Shown here: positions 45,497 through 53,663 of the stretch, one piece after another
Position numbering within the stretch: position 1 is the stretch's first letter
Layout: every line of letters begins with the position of its first letter
From: Pleurocapsa minor GSE-CHR-MK 17-07R
Lineage (GTDB): Bacteria; Chloroflexota; Anaerolineae; Aggregatilineales; Phototrophicaceae
NCBI GenBank assembly: GCA_019359125.1
Contig: JAHHHY010000001.1
Coordinates: forward strand, 868,001-932,000
Length of the DNA stretch: 64,000 bases
Reading direction: 5' to 3'
The notes under the pieces: model-generated
The model's database searches: none
Told to the model about the DNA's origin: nothing
The model's input: the letters and a program-made list of their open reading frames with translations, nothing else
Made by a program: the position numbers and the translations under genes

Positions 45497-46281
45497 AGCG
45501 AAATCACCGCGCCGAAACGACCGGTGCGCCCTTTTTCAGCGCGATGTGAGAAGAACTCGTGATTCCGCGCTACGGTGCACAATCCCGATACTTCCACCTG
45601 TTCTACTCCCGCGCGCATCACGTCGCGCCTGTTGGCTTCCCACAAATCAAGATACGCCGTGCCATCGGCAGGGTCGCGCCGGATCAGCCCGTCTGTCTCG
45701 CCAAAATGACGACGGACGGCCGCAACCACTTCTTCGCCCACCTGATAGTATTCCGGCCCGATGCTGGCCCCGATGCCCACCTGAATATCCGCCGGACGAC
45801 TGCCCAGAAACGCGCACATCGCCCGCACGGTCGCCGCGCCCACCCCCTGCACGGTGCCGCGCCAGCCGGCATGGGCCATGCCCACGGCCCCACGCACACG
45901 ATCAAGAAAGAACAGCGGCGTGCAGTCGGCAAAGCGCATCGAGAGCGGCAGATCCGGCTGATCGGTAATCAGCGCGTCTGCGCTGCCCAGCCAGCGGCGA
46001 TTGCGCGCCGGACGCCGCGCCAGCACGACATCCGCGCTGTGCACCTGCCAGACCGAACACGCGCGTTCGTCACGCATCCCTGCGGCGGCATACATACGCA
46101 CATGATTGGCGCGCACGTTCAGCGGGTCATCCCCGATATTACCCCCCATGTTCAGCGAGTCGAACGGGGCGCTGCTGGTGCCGCCCAGCCGTGTGAACAG
46201 GCCGTGACGGATCGGGGCATCACGCCACTGTTCAAACTGATAGAACACGAGCCCATCTTTTTCGACGCGATCCACAGGCAT
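45493..46281 (-). CDS. pgeF: PgeF/YfiH-type polyphenol-oxidase-like protein
   Basis: A 262-residue member of the peptidoglycan editing factor family (formerly laccase-domain DUF152). Metal-site residues are present: VWQVHSADVV (His), MRFADCTPLFFLD (Cys) and AHAGWRGT (His). These enzymes remove wrong amino acids from peptidoglycan precursors or act on purine nucleosides. The ATG at 46281 is immediately preceded by GAAGGA with no spacing, whereas GTG at 46275 has that site at 6 bases, so the real start may be 46275. First gene of the operon with yggS, yggT and yggU. Confidence 0.9.
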   Translation of the reverse strand: MPVDRVEKDGLVFYQFEQWRDAPIRHGLFTRLGGTSSAPFDSLNMGGNIGDDPLNVRANHVRMYAAAGMRDERACSVWQVHSADVVLARRPARNRRWLGSADALITDQPDLPLSMRFADCTPLFFLDRVRGAVGMAHAGWRGTVQGVGAATVRAMCAFLGSRPADIQVGIGASIGPEYYQVGEEVVAAVRRHFGETDGLIRRDPADGTAYLDLWEANRRDVMRAGVEQVEVSGLCTVARNHEFFSHRAEKGRTGRFGAVISL

Positions 46282-46315
46282 TCCTTCATCAATTGCTCAA
46301 ACTCCCAGACGCGCC

Positions 46316-46321
46316 ATTATA
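46316..46321 (-). promoter_or_regulatory. Candidate -10 box for pgeF operon
   Basis: Perfect TATAAT on the minus strand, 34 bases before the ATG at 46281. No good -35 at 16-18 bases. Confidence 0.4.
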
Positions 46322-46416
46322 CGCATTTAGCACCATTTATTGAGAGAATTTGCCCGTTCATCGGCCTGTTCATATACTTTTCAGGATGATTGGACACAGC
46401 ATCACCACCACCTTCA

Positions 46417-46446
46417 TTCACGCCAGCGGATTTTACGCGTTATACT
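46417..46446 (+). promoter_or_regulatory. Candidate promoter for the NarL-type regulator gene
   Basis: TTCACG (46417-46422), 18-base spacer, TATACT (46441-46446). It lies 60 bases before the ATG at 46506 in the divergent gap. Confidence 0.45.
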
Positions 46447-46505
46447 AGCGGAATGAATACGGTGTACTGAACGCCGAAGATACCGTCGCGCATGCCCGGA
46501 TCCCT

Positions 46506-47246
46506 ATGAACCCAGACCACCAGCTTCATCCAGACCCTTTCATCAGGGTGATCATCGTCGATGACCATCCGCTCTTTCGCGATGGCCTGAACGCTGCCAT
46601 CTCGATAGAGGATGATTTTCGGGTGGTGGCATCCTGTGCAGACGGCGAAACCGCGCTGCGCCTGTCTGAACAGCACGAGCCTGACGTTGTCGTCACGGAT
46701 GTCAATCTGCCCAATATGAACGGGTTGCAGGTCACCCGAATGCTGCGCAGCCAGCCGCTGGCGCCCGCCGTCGTCGTGCTGACCGCCTACCACGACAGCG
46801 AACAGGTGCTGCATGCCATGCGCGCCGGGGCCTCCGCCTACTGCGCGAAAGACATCGAGCCGGAAAAGCTGATCGAGATTATCCGCATGGCGGCCGCAGG
46901 CTACTATGTTGTGGGCAATCAGCGGATGGACTGGCAGGGGCTGCAAAAGTGGATCAACCGTGGGGTGGAAGCCAGATCGCCCTATACGCCGGATCCCAGC
47001 GAGCACTACAGCCCGCTGTCGCCGCGCGAAATGGAGATTCTTCAGTTCGTCACCAACGGCATGAGCAACAAGGAAATCGCATCCAGGCTGCAAATCAGCC
47101 AGCAGACGGTCAAGAACCACATGACCTCTATTCTGAAGAAACTCAATGTGCAGGATCGCACACAGGCCGCTGTCACCGCCCTGCGTCACGGCTGGGTGCG
47201 CCTTTCAATTGATCCTGCCGATCTGCATTTACCCGAAGAAGATTGA
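46506..47246 (+). CDS. NarL/FixJ-type response regulator
   Basis: A 246-residue regulator. Receiver: VIIVDDHPLFRDGL (Asp19, Asp20), phosphoacceptor Asp65 in VVVTDVNLPNMNG, Thr-Ala in LTAYHD, Lys in AYCAKDIEPEKL. C-terminal LuxR-type helix-turn-helix: LSPREMEILQFVTNGMSNKEIASRLQISQQTVKNHMTSILKKL (quoted in parts). The gene lies 18 bases before the DegS-like kinase gene, its likely partner, and upstream of the Tad operon, which makes the pilus genes the first candidate targets. Ribosome binding site weak (GGA, 5 bases). Confidence 0.95.
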   Translation: MNPDHQLHPDPFIRVIIVDDHPLFRDGLNAAISIEDDFRVVASCADGETALRLSEQHEPDVVVTDVNLPNMNGLQVTRMLRSQPLAPAVVVLTAYHDSEQVLHAMRAGASAYCAKDIEPEKLIEIIRMAAAGYYVVGNQRMDWQGLQKWINRGVEARSPYTPDPSEHYSPLSPREMEILQFVTNGMSNKEIASRLQISQQTVKNHMTSILKKLNVQDRTQAAVTALRHGWVRLSIDPADLHLPEED

Positions 47247-47264
47247 CCAGACCGAGGAACGCCT

Positions 47265-48341
47265 ATGGATGCCTATCGCACAGACAGCCGCAGCCGCGAC
47301 GAACTCATCGAGATTGTGACGCAGGAAATGAAGCGCGTGCGCGACAAGCTGCAGGAAATGAAACTGCAGATTGATCAGACGCAGATGGTCGTCAACCGCG
47401 AAAGTCAGAAACACTCTGACGTGATGATGGAGCTGCGCACCATCCAGGACAATATCGAGACCACCCCGCGCACAGACATCCGCGCCAAGTATGATGAAGC
47501 GCTGGATGTGCGTAACCGCCTGACGACGATGCGCGGCCAGCTTGAAAAGTTTCAGAGCACGCGCGAGACGCTGGAGCGCGAACAGCAGTTGTATGGCGCC
47601 ATCCTCAGCCGCCTTCAGGGCATCGACTCGCTGCCTGCCAGCGGCGGAGACGACGCGCCAGTGGTGCCCAAGACGGCGCTGAATATCGTCCGCATCATTA
47701 CGGCGCAGGAAGAAGAACGCCAGCGCCTCGCCCGCCAGATGCACGACGGCCCTGCTCAATCGCTGACCAACTTCATCCTGCAGACAGAAATCTGTCAGCG
47801 CCTGTTTGACCGCAGCCCGCAGCGCGCCGGTGAAGAACTGAACAACCTGAAAATGGTAGCGACGACGACTTTCCAGAAGGTGCGCGATTTCATCTTCGAC
47901 CTGCGCCCAATGATGCTGGACGACCTGGGCGTTATCCCCACCGTGCGCAAGTATGTCGATTCGTTCAAAGAGAAGAATGATATCGATGTGCGCCTGGACA
48001 TCGTCGGTGAAGAACGCCGTCTGGAGACGCACCGCGAGGTGATGATTTTCCGCAGCATGCAGGAGCTGATGGGCCAGGCGCGCGACTATGCCAACGCCTC
48101 GAGCATCGAAATCAAGCTGGATATGAGCGGTACGCCGATTCGTATTCAGGTGCAGGACAATGGTCGCGGATTCGATGCCGAAGCCGCTTTTTCATCGGGT
48201 GATGAGCATTTCCAGGACCCGCGCATTCAGTCTCTGGTCACACTGCGCGAACGCTTTGAACTGGTCGGGGGCACGACCTCGATCATGAGCACCGAAACCG
48301 ATGGTACTTCTGTACGGCTTGAGATTCCCGATCATGACTGA
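47265..48341 (+). CDS. DegS-like cytoplasmic histidine kinase with a degenerate ATP site
   Basis: A 358-residue soluble sensor: residues 1-125 are a long coiled coil, then HisKA_3 (ITAQEEERQRLARQMHDGPAQSL, His160) and a C-terminal ATPase domain. GAGGA lies 6 bases before the ATG. The HATPase N-box normally has Q-E-x-L-x-N; here it is QELMGQ, with Gln271 at the Asn position. G1 DNGRGFD (298-304) is normal, but the usual G-L-x-G-M-R-E-R segment reads SLVTLRER. The His-box is intact. Kinase activity may be reduced, absent, or supported by an unusual geometry. Function in signalling with the adjacent regulator is probable. Confidence 0.85.
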   Translation: MDAYRTDSRSRDELIEIVTQEMKRVRDKLQEMKLQIDQTQMVVNRESQKHSDVMMELRTIQDNIETTPRTDIRAKYDEALDVRNRLTTMRGQLEKFQSTRETLEREQQLYGAILSRLQGIDSLPASGGDDAPVVPKTALNIVRIITAQEEERQRLARQMHDGPAQSLTNFILQTEICQRLFDRSPQRAGEELNNLKMVATTTFQKVRDFIFDLRPMMLDDLGVIPTVRKYVDSFKEKNDIDVRLDIVGEERRLETHREVMIFRSMQELMGQARDYANASSIEIKLDMSGTPIRIQVQDNGRGFDAEAAFSSGDEHFQDPRIQSLVTLRERFELVGGTTSIMSTETDGTSVRLEIPDHD

Positions 48342-48379
48342 GCGGGACAGCAAACGGGTTTCTAACCGCTGCATGACGA

Positions 48380-48392
48380 TTTCTGTCAGAAA
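48380..48392. promoter_or_regulatory. Inverted repeat just upstream of the Tad operon promoter
   Basis: TTTCTG-T-CAGAAA, a perfect 13-base palindrome whose end is 6 bases before the -35 hexamer at 48399. Its position suits an activator or class II site. Confidence 0.4.
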
Positions 48393-48398
48393 CTTTGT

Positions 48399-48426
48399 TT
48401 GACATATCGCCTGCATCGCTTACACT
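48399..48426 (+). promoter_or_regulatory. Sigma70-type promoter of the Tad assembly operon
   Basis: Perfect -35 TTGACA (48399-48404), 16-base spacer, -10 TACACT (48421-48426). Transcription would start near 48433, leaving a leader of about 78 bases before cpaB. A CACT-AA-AGTG inverted repeat (48423-48432) overlaps the -10 and could be an operator. Confidence 0.75.
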
Positions 48427-48510
48427 AAAGTGCAATACAAATAAGCAATTCACATTGCAATCGTTTTATTCTGCGCTGGTCGGCATCGCGTTACCGACGG
48501 AGGCTCTTTC

Positions 48511-49641
48511 ATGAATCGAACTCGCCTGCTCCTTATTCTGCTGCTGGTCGTTGCGCTGGTAGCTGTGGTGGTTCTGGTGGTACTGCCCGCCCTGAACCCC
48601 GCACCGGCTCCCGTGGCCACAACAGATAACTCCGCGAATCAGGTTGTTCAGGTGGCGCAGGAAACACCGCTTCCGACCGCAACGCCGATCACGTTTGTAG
48701 ACATCGTCATTGCCGTTCAGGAGCTTTCGCGCGGCTCAGTCATTCCGCCGAACGCCGTGGCCCTGCGCCAGTTCCCCGAACAGTCGGTGCCGTTTAACGC
48801 TGTCACCAACCTTGAGGATGTCGTCGGACGCATTGCCCGCACCGACATCTACCGCGAACAGCCGATCCTCTCCAATATGATCGTCGATAGCTTCCAGAGC
48901 CTGGCGCGCGTCGGCTCGGACGCAGCGGCGATTCTGCCCAGCGGCCTGCGCGCAGTCTCGCTGCCGGTGGACCGCCTGACCAGCGTCGCCTACGGCGTGC
49001 AGGATGGCGACCGTGTCGACCTGATCATCTCGCTGCTGTTCGTGGACGTGGATGAAGTCTTCCAGACGATCCAGCCGAACTCGCTCACGCTGTTCACGCA
49101 GCTTGAAGACGGCAGCATCGAGCTTCAGGAAGGCATCGAAGGCCGCGCCGACAGCAGCCAGCTTGGCCCGGTGATCGTTGGGCCGTCTGAACGCCAGCGC
49201 CCGCGCCTGGTCACGCAGATGACGATTCAGGATGCGCTCGTCGTCCATGTCGGCAACTTCCCGCCCGATGGCCGTTTCATTGGCGTGCCGCCCACCCCGA
49301 CACCGCTGCCGGTTGACGAAGAAGTTGGCGAAGGCACACCGCCGCCGCCCACCGCCACACCGTCCCGCCCCGACGTCATCACCCTGGGCATCTCGCCCCA
49401 GGACGCCGTTGTGCTGACGTGGTACATCGAATCGCGCATTCCGGTCACGCTGGCGCTGCGCTCGGTCAATGACACCAGCCGCACACCGACGACCGATGTC
49501 TCGCTCGATTACATCATGACGACCTACGGCATCGACCTGCCGCCGCGCGCGCCGTACTCGATTGAACCGGCCATCCGCAGCATCCGCCAGCTGGTCTCTG
49601 AAGATCAGGTGACACTGGATACGCAGATCGCGGCACCGTAG
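48511..49641 (+). CDS. cpaB: CpaB/RcpC family Flp pilus assembly protein
   Basis: A 376-residue pilus assembly protein with one N-terminal helix (MNRTRLLLILLLVVALVAVVV) and an extracytoplasmic SAF-like domain (about 75-160: VIAVQELSRGSVIPPNAVALRQFPE, GRIARTDIYREQPILSNMI, LPSGLRAVSLPVDRLTSVAYGVQDGDRVDL). CpaB proteins are thought to link the pilus channel to the cell wall. GGAGG lies 7 bases before the ATG. First gene of the operon cpaB-cpaE-cpaF-tadB-tadC. A strong hairpin follows the gene, so it may be expressed above the later genes. Confidence 0.93.
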   Translation: MNRTRLLLILLLVVALVAVVVLVVLPALNPAPAPVATTDNSANQVVQVAQETPLPTATPITFVDIVIAVQELSRGSVIPPNAVALRQFPEQSVPFNAVTNLEDVVGRIARTDIYREQPILSNMIVDSFQSLARVGSDAAAILPSGLRAVSLPVDRLTSVAYGVQDGDRVDLIISLLFVDVDEVFQTIQPNSLTLFTQLEDGSIELQEGIEGRADSSQLGPVIVGPSERQRPRLVTQMTIQDALVVHVGNFPPDGRFIGVPPTPTPLPVDEEVGEGTPPPPTATPSRPDVITLGISPQDAVVLTWYIESRIPVTLALRSVNDTSRTPTTDVSLDYIMTTYGIDLPPRAPYSIEPAIRSIRQLVSEDQVTLDTQIAAP

Positions 49642-49659
49642 TACCCAAGGCTCAAATCC

Positions 49660-49688
49660 GTCACGGGGAAGCCAGACTTCCCCGTGAC
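49660..49688 (+). terminator. Strong hairpin between cpaB and tadZ (terminator or attenuator)
   Basis: Perfect 12-bp stem GTCACGGGGAAG / CTTCCCCGTGAC (49660-49671, 49677-49688), 5-base loop, followed by ATTTTC. In the 132-base gap between cpaB and cpaE, so it probably ends part of the transcripts and lets others through. Confidence 0.65.
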
Positions 49689-49773
49689 ATTTTCACTGCA
49701 ATCCCTATGGATGTGACCCTCGGTCAGTCTCTTCGTTCCTGAAACAGCAATCATTATCAAAAGGTGAAGCGTC

Positions 49774-51075
49774 GTGATTAGTGTCTTGTTGGTAGACGAC
49801 ATTCCCGAAACCAGAGAAAATATCAAGAAGCTGCTGGCCTTTGAAGACCAGGACTTCAAGGTAGTTGGATCGGTCGGTACCGGTCGCGAGGCGATCAAGG
49901 CCGCGCTGGAATTTCGGCCGGATATTATCATTATGGATATAAATATGCCGGACATGGACGGCATTACGGCGACGAACGAAATCACCAAGCTCGTTCCCGC
50001 CGCCGCCGTCATCATGATGTCTGTGCAGACAGACGCAGATTATCTGAAGAAGGCGATGCAGGCAGGCGCCCGTTATTTCCTGAACAAGCCTGTCGCGCCG
50101 GATGAACTCTACGGCACCATCCGCGAAGTCTATAAAAATCATGCGCCCTTCCGCCAGCAGGCCCAGCAGATGGCGTCCATGCCCGCGGAAGTCGTCACCC
50201 GCAAATCATCCGTGCAGACGGAAGAAGGCGGTGTGCGCGCCGGGCACATTGTCGTCGTGTACAGCCCGCAGGGCGGCACCGGCGTCACCACCATCGCCAC
50301 CAACCTGGCCAGCGGCCTGATGAAAAAGAATATCAAGGTGCTGCTCATTGACGCTGACGTGCAGTTTGGCGACGTGGGCGTATTCCTGAAGCTGCAATCC
50401 CAGTCCACCATTCTGGATCTGGTGTCAAAGGTCGAGGACCTCGATACCGATTTCTTCGACAGTGTGGTCTCCACGCATGAAAGCGGCCTGAAAGTGCTGC
50501 TTGGCCCGCAGCGCCCGGAATTTGCCCAGGACGTGGAAGCCAATCCACGTGCGATTGCATCGATTATCGAGAAAGTGGCCGACGCCTACGACTTCATCGT
50601 CGTTGACACCAGCCGCCGCCTCGATGAACTGCTGCTATCGATCACCGACATCGCCACCAAAATCGTGCTCGTCAGCACGCCCACGCTGTCAAGCATCAAG
50701 AACAGCCGCTTCGTGCTGGACCTGTTCGACAAAATGAATTATTCGCCCGAAAAGACGATCTTCGTCCTCAACCGGGTGGAAGACGAACGCGCCAAGAATC
50801 GCGTCACCATTCCTAGCGACGTCATCGAGCGCCATCTCAAGCGCCGTATCGAAGCCAAAATCCCGGACAACGAACCGATCATTCTGTCTGCCGTGAATCG
50901 CGGTGTCCCGCTGGTCGCCAACGTGCGCGAACGCGGCAAGTCACCTGTAAAAGAGCTAATGGAGCTGTCTGACCACATCTTCAATATGCTCATGGCGAAC
51001 GAGGAAGAAGAAGAGCGCAAGAACGACAGCGGCGCGAAGAAATCAGGCATCGGCCTGCGCCTGGGCAAGAACTGA
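49774..51075 (+). CDS. cpaE: TadZ/CpaE: receiver-MinD-type ATPase of the Tad pilus
   Basis: A 433-residue polar localisation factor of the Tad system. Residues 1-120 form a complete receiver: Asp8-Asp9, phosphoacceptor Asp55 in IIMDINMPDMDG, Ser83, Lys105 in FLNKPVAPDEL. Residues about 155-400 form a MinD-like ATPase with a deviant P-loop YSPQGGTGVTT (165-173), lacking the Lys of classic MinD, which is common in TadZ, and the DTSRRLDELL and NRVEDERA segments. The C-terminus is charged. Start codon GTG, with AAGGTGA 6 bases upstream. The intact receiver is unusual, as the family's receiver is often degenerate. Confidence 0.92.
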   Translation: MISVLLVDDIPETRENIKKLLAFEDQDFKVVGSVGTGREAIKAALEFRPDIIIMDINMPDMDGITATNEITKLVPAAAVIMMSVQTDADYLKKAMQAGARYFLNKPVAPDELYGTIREVYKNHAPFRQQAQQMASMPAEVVTRKSSVQTEEGGVRAGHIVVVYSPQGGTGVTTIATNLASGLMKKNIKVLLIDADVQFGDVGVFLKLQSQSTILDLVSKVEDLDTDFFDSVVSTHESGLKVLLGPQRPEFAQDVEANPRAIASIIEKVADAYDFIVVDTSRRLDELLLSITDIATKIVLVSTPTLSSIKNSRFVLDLFDKMNYSPEKTIFVLNRVEDERAKNRVTIPSDVIERHLKRRIEAKIPDNEPIILSAVNRGVPLVANVRERGKSPVKELMELSDHIFNMLMANEEEEERKNDSGAKKSGIGLRLGKN

Positions 51076-51163
51076 CGCTCACCGAATCCTTGATTGACGC
51101 GTAAGCCATAGTTGCCTTATCGTATAGAAACAAGAGTGTCAATTGCACGGGGAGTCAAGAAAC

Positions 51164-52633
51164 ATGTCTTTGCTCAACCGTATTCAGGGTGGCGGCGGTG
51201 CTGCCAAACCCCCTGGTGGTGGTGGTAACGCAGGTGGTGGCAACGAGCCGCCGCGTGGGCCGCAGGATCCTGGCGGCGGTGGCGCGGCAGACGAATCTCG
51301 TCTGGCAGCCATGCGCGCGCGCAACCAGGCGCTTCAGGGCCGCGCTGGCGCACCTACCCGTCCCGAAAACAACTACATGGACCTCAAGTCCCGCGTGCAG
51401 AGCCGCCTGCTGACCGAAATCAGCCAGGACGGCATGGACATCTCGCGCAAGCATGAAGTCCGCGCCCACATCCAGGAACTCTTTAACGCGATCCTCGCTG
51501 AAGAAAGCATGGTGCTGGCACGTGCCGAACGCGAGCGCCTGTTCGAACAGATCGTCGCTGAAATCCTCGGCTTCGGCCCGCTGGAGCCGCTGCTGGCAGA
51601 CGAGTCGATCACCGAAATCATGGTCAATGGCGCCAAAAATATCTTCGTCGAGAAAAAAGGTATCATCACGCGCGCACAGGTCATGTTTGAAGATGACGAT
51701 CACGTGCTGCGCATCCTCGACCGTATCGTGGCGCCTCTGGGCCGTCGCGTGGACGAAAGCTCGCCGCTGGTCGACGCCCGTCTGCCGGATGGATCTCGCG
51801 TGAACGCGGTCATTCGCCCGATCGCGCTGGCCGGCCCCACCATCACAATTCGTAAATTCTTCAAGAAACCGCTTACGGTGGAAGACCTCATCCGCTACGG
51901 TTCGATCACCAAGGAAATCGCCGAATTCCTGCGCGCCTGCATCATTTCGCGCCTGAACATGGTGGTCAGCGGCGGCACGGGTTCCGGCAAAACGACCCTG
52001 CTCAACATCCTCTCCAGCTTCATCCCGAATGACGAACGCATCGTCACCATCGAGAATGCGGCCGAGCTTCAGCTTCGACAGGAACATGTGGTCACACTGG
52101 AAAGTCGCCCGCCCAACATTGAAGGCAAAGGCCAGATCACCATTCAGGACCTGGTGGTGAACTCGCTCCGTATGCGCCCCGACCGCATCGTGGTTGGTGA
52201 GTGCCGTTCCGGTGAAGCACTCGACATGCTCCAGGCCATGAACACGGGCCATGACGGCTCCCTGACCACCCTGCACTCCAACAGCCCGCGTGACACGATC
52301 GCGCGCCTGGAAGTGATGTGTCTAATGGCAGGCATGGACTTGCCCATCCGCGCTATTCGTGAGCAGATCGCCAGCGCGGTTGACTGCGTGGCGCATCAGG
52401 AGCGTCTGCGCGACGGCACGCGTAAAGTCGTCAAGATTTCGGAAGTCCAGGGCATGGAAGGTGACATGATCACCATGTCCGACATCTTTGAATATGAGCA
52501 GACGGGCGTGGAAGACGGCAAGATCGTCGGCCGCATCCGCCCGACCGGCATCCGGCCCAAGTTCACCGATCGACTGGAAGCTGCCGGCATCTACCTGCCG
52601 CCCCAGGTCTTCGGCGTGGGTCGCACGTACTGA
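51164..52633 (+). CDS. cpaF: CpaF/TadA secretion ATPase
   Basis: A 489-residue ATPase driving Tad pilus extension. The start at 51164 (MSLLNRIQ) has GGGAG 9 bases upstream. The first 50 residues are Gly/Pro-rich low complexity ([18 protein letters not shown]). The core has Walker [13 protein letters not shown] (269-280), an Asp box, Walker [20 protein letters not shown], His box [12 protein letters not shown] and the C-terminal [13 protein letters not shown]. Length and motifs match the CpaF subgroup. The gap before it has TTGACG at 51094-51099, but no good -10. Confidence 0.96.
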   Translation: MSLLNRIQGGGGAAKPPGGGGNAGGGNEPPRGPQDPGGGGAADESRLAAMRARNQALQGRAGAPTRPENNYMDLKSRVQSRLLTEISQDGMDISRKHEVRAHIQELFNAILAEESMVLARAERERLFEQIVAEILGFGPLEPLLADESITEIMVNGAKNIFVEKKGIITRAQVMFEDDDHVLRILDRIVAPLGRRVDESSPLVDARLPDGSRVNAVIRPIALAGPTITIRKFFKKPLTVEDLIRYGSITKEIAEFLRACIISRLNMVVSGGTGSGKTTLLNILSSFIPNDERIVTIENAAELQLRQEHVVTLESRPPNIEGKGQITIQDLVVNSLRMRPDRIVVGECRSGEALDMLQAMNTGHDGSLTTLHSNSPRDTIARLEVMCLMAGMDLPIRAIREQIASAVDCVAHQERLRDGTRKVVKISEVQGMEGDMITMSDIFEYEQTGVEDGKIVGRIRPTGIRPKFTDRLEAAGIYLPPQVFGVGRTY

Positions 52634-52653
52634 TTTAGTTTTGGGAGTGTGGT

Positions 52654-53652
52654 ATGACTGGCATTCAGATTGTCATTATCGCAGCCGCCGCTGTCGCCGC
52701 CGTAGGCATCATCATCTGGGGCATCGTCAGCGTGCGCTCCGAAAAGGACATCATCGAGGAACGCCTGGGTCGCTATGAAGAAGGCAACCAGTTTTCGCTG
52801 GAGCTGACCGAAGACCCGGAAGAAAAGCGCCTGCGCGAGAAAGAAGAACGCAAGCAGTTCCTGCGTGACCGCATCGACAAGATCGTGGAAGACCGACCGT
52901 TTGCCAAGGGCTGGCGCACGCAGCTTGCCCGCGCCGATGTCAAGCTGACGGTGGCTGAATTTGCCGCGCTGCATGTGATCAGCATGTTCGGCTTCTTCTT
53001 CCTGGGCTACTTCGTCCTGTTCGGCCAGCAGATCGTGATGGGCATTCTGTCCGGCTTCGTCGGCTTCTTTGCCCCGCGCATTGTGGTGTCACGCAAGATT
53101 CAGACGCGCCTGGTCAAGTTTGAAACACAGCTCCCGGATACGCTGGGCCTGTGGGTGAACGCGCTCCGTTCCGGCTACAGCGTGCTCCAGTCCATGGAAG
53201 CCATCGGCCGCGACTCACCGGAGCCGACGGCCAGCGAATTCCGCCGTGTGGTGCAGGAAGTCTCGCTTGGCATCGACCAGGAAGACGCGCTGGCGCATCT
53301 GCTCAATCGCATGGAAAGCGAAGACCTCGACCTGGTCATCACCGCTGTGAATATCCAGCGTGAGGTCGGTGGCAACCTGGCAGAAATCCTCGATGTCATC
53401 AGCCACACCATTCGCGAGCGTATCAAGCTGAAAGGCGAGATTCGCGTGCTGACGGCGCAGGGACGCATCACCGGCTATCTGATCAGCGGCCTGCCGATCG
53501 TGCTGGCGCTGTTCCTGTATGGCATCAACCCCGACTACATGGGGAATCTGTTTGAAAACCGCGGCTGCGGCTGGCCGATGCTTGGCATTGGTCTGGCGAT
53601 GATCGGTATTGGTATGGCCGTGATTCAGAAAATCGTCGATATCGAGATCTAG
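52654..53652 (+). CDS. tadB: TadB-type inner-membrane platform protein
   Basis: A 332-residue member of the type II secretion F family, subgroup TadB. Two N-terminal helix pairs, the T2SSF domain (FETQLPDTLGLWVNALRSGYSVLQSMEAIGRD split here, then VQEVSLGIDQEDALAHLLNR and VNIQREVGGNLAEILDVI) and two C-terminal helices. Forms the membrane platform with TadC and the ATPase. GGGAG lies 8 bases before the ATG. 20 bases after cpaF. Confidence 0.94.
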   Translation: MTGIQIVIIAAAAVAAVGIIIWGIVSVRSEKDIIEERLGRYEEGNQFSLELTEDPEEKRLREKEERKQFLRDRIDKIVEDRPFAKGWRTQLARADVKLTVAEFAALHVISMFGFFFLGYFVLFGQQIVMGILSGFVGFFAPRIVVSRKIQTRLVKFETQLPDTLGLWVNALRSGYSVLQSMEAIGRDSPEPTASEFRRVVQEVSLGIDQEDALAHLLNRMESEDLDLVITAVNIQREVGGNLAEILDVISHTIRERIKLKGEIRVLTAQGRITGYLISGLPIVLALFLYGINPDYMGNLFENRGCGWPMLGIGLAMIGIGMAVIQKIVDIEI

Positions 53653-53663
53653 AGGATTATTGT

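Noticed and set aside
40762-46281. Defence island around the NACHT-like gene
   Set aside because: Neighbours are yggS, yggT, yggU, pgeF and glycan genes, with no nuclease, methylase, integrase or toxin, so only the NACHT gene itself is kept as a candidate.
51094-51128. Internal promoter before cpaF (TTGACG with TTATCG or TATAGA)
   Set aside because: Spacing is 17 with a poor -10 or 23 with a fair one; neither is convincing.
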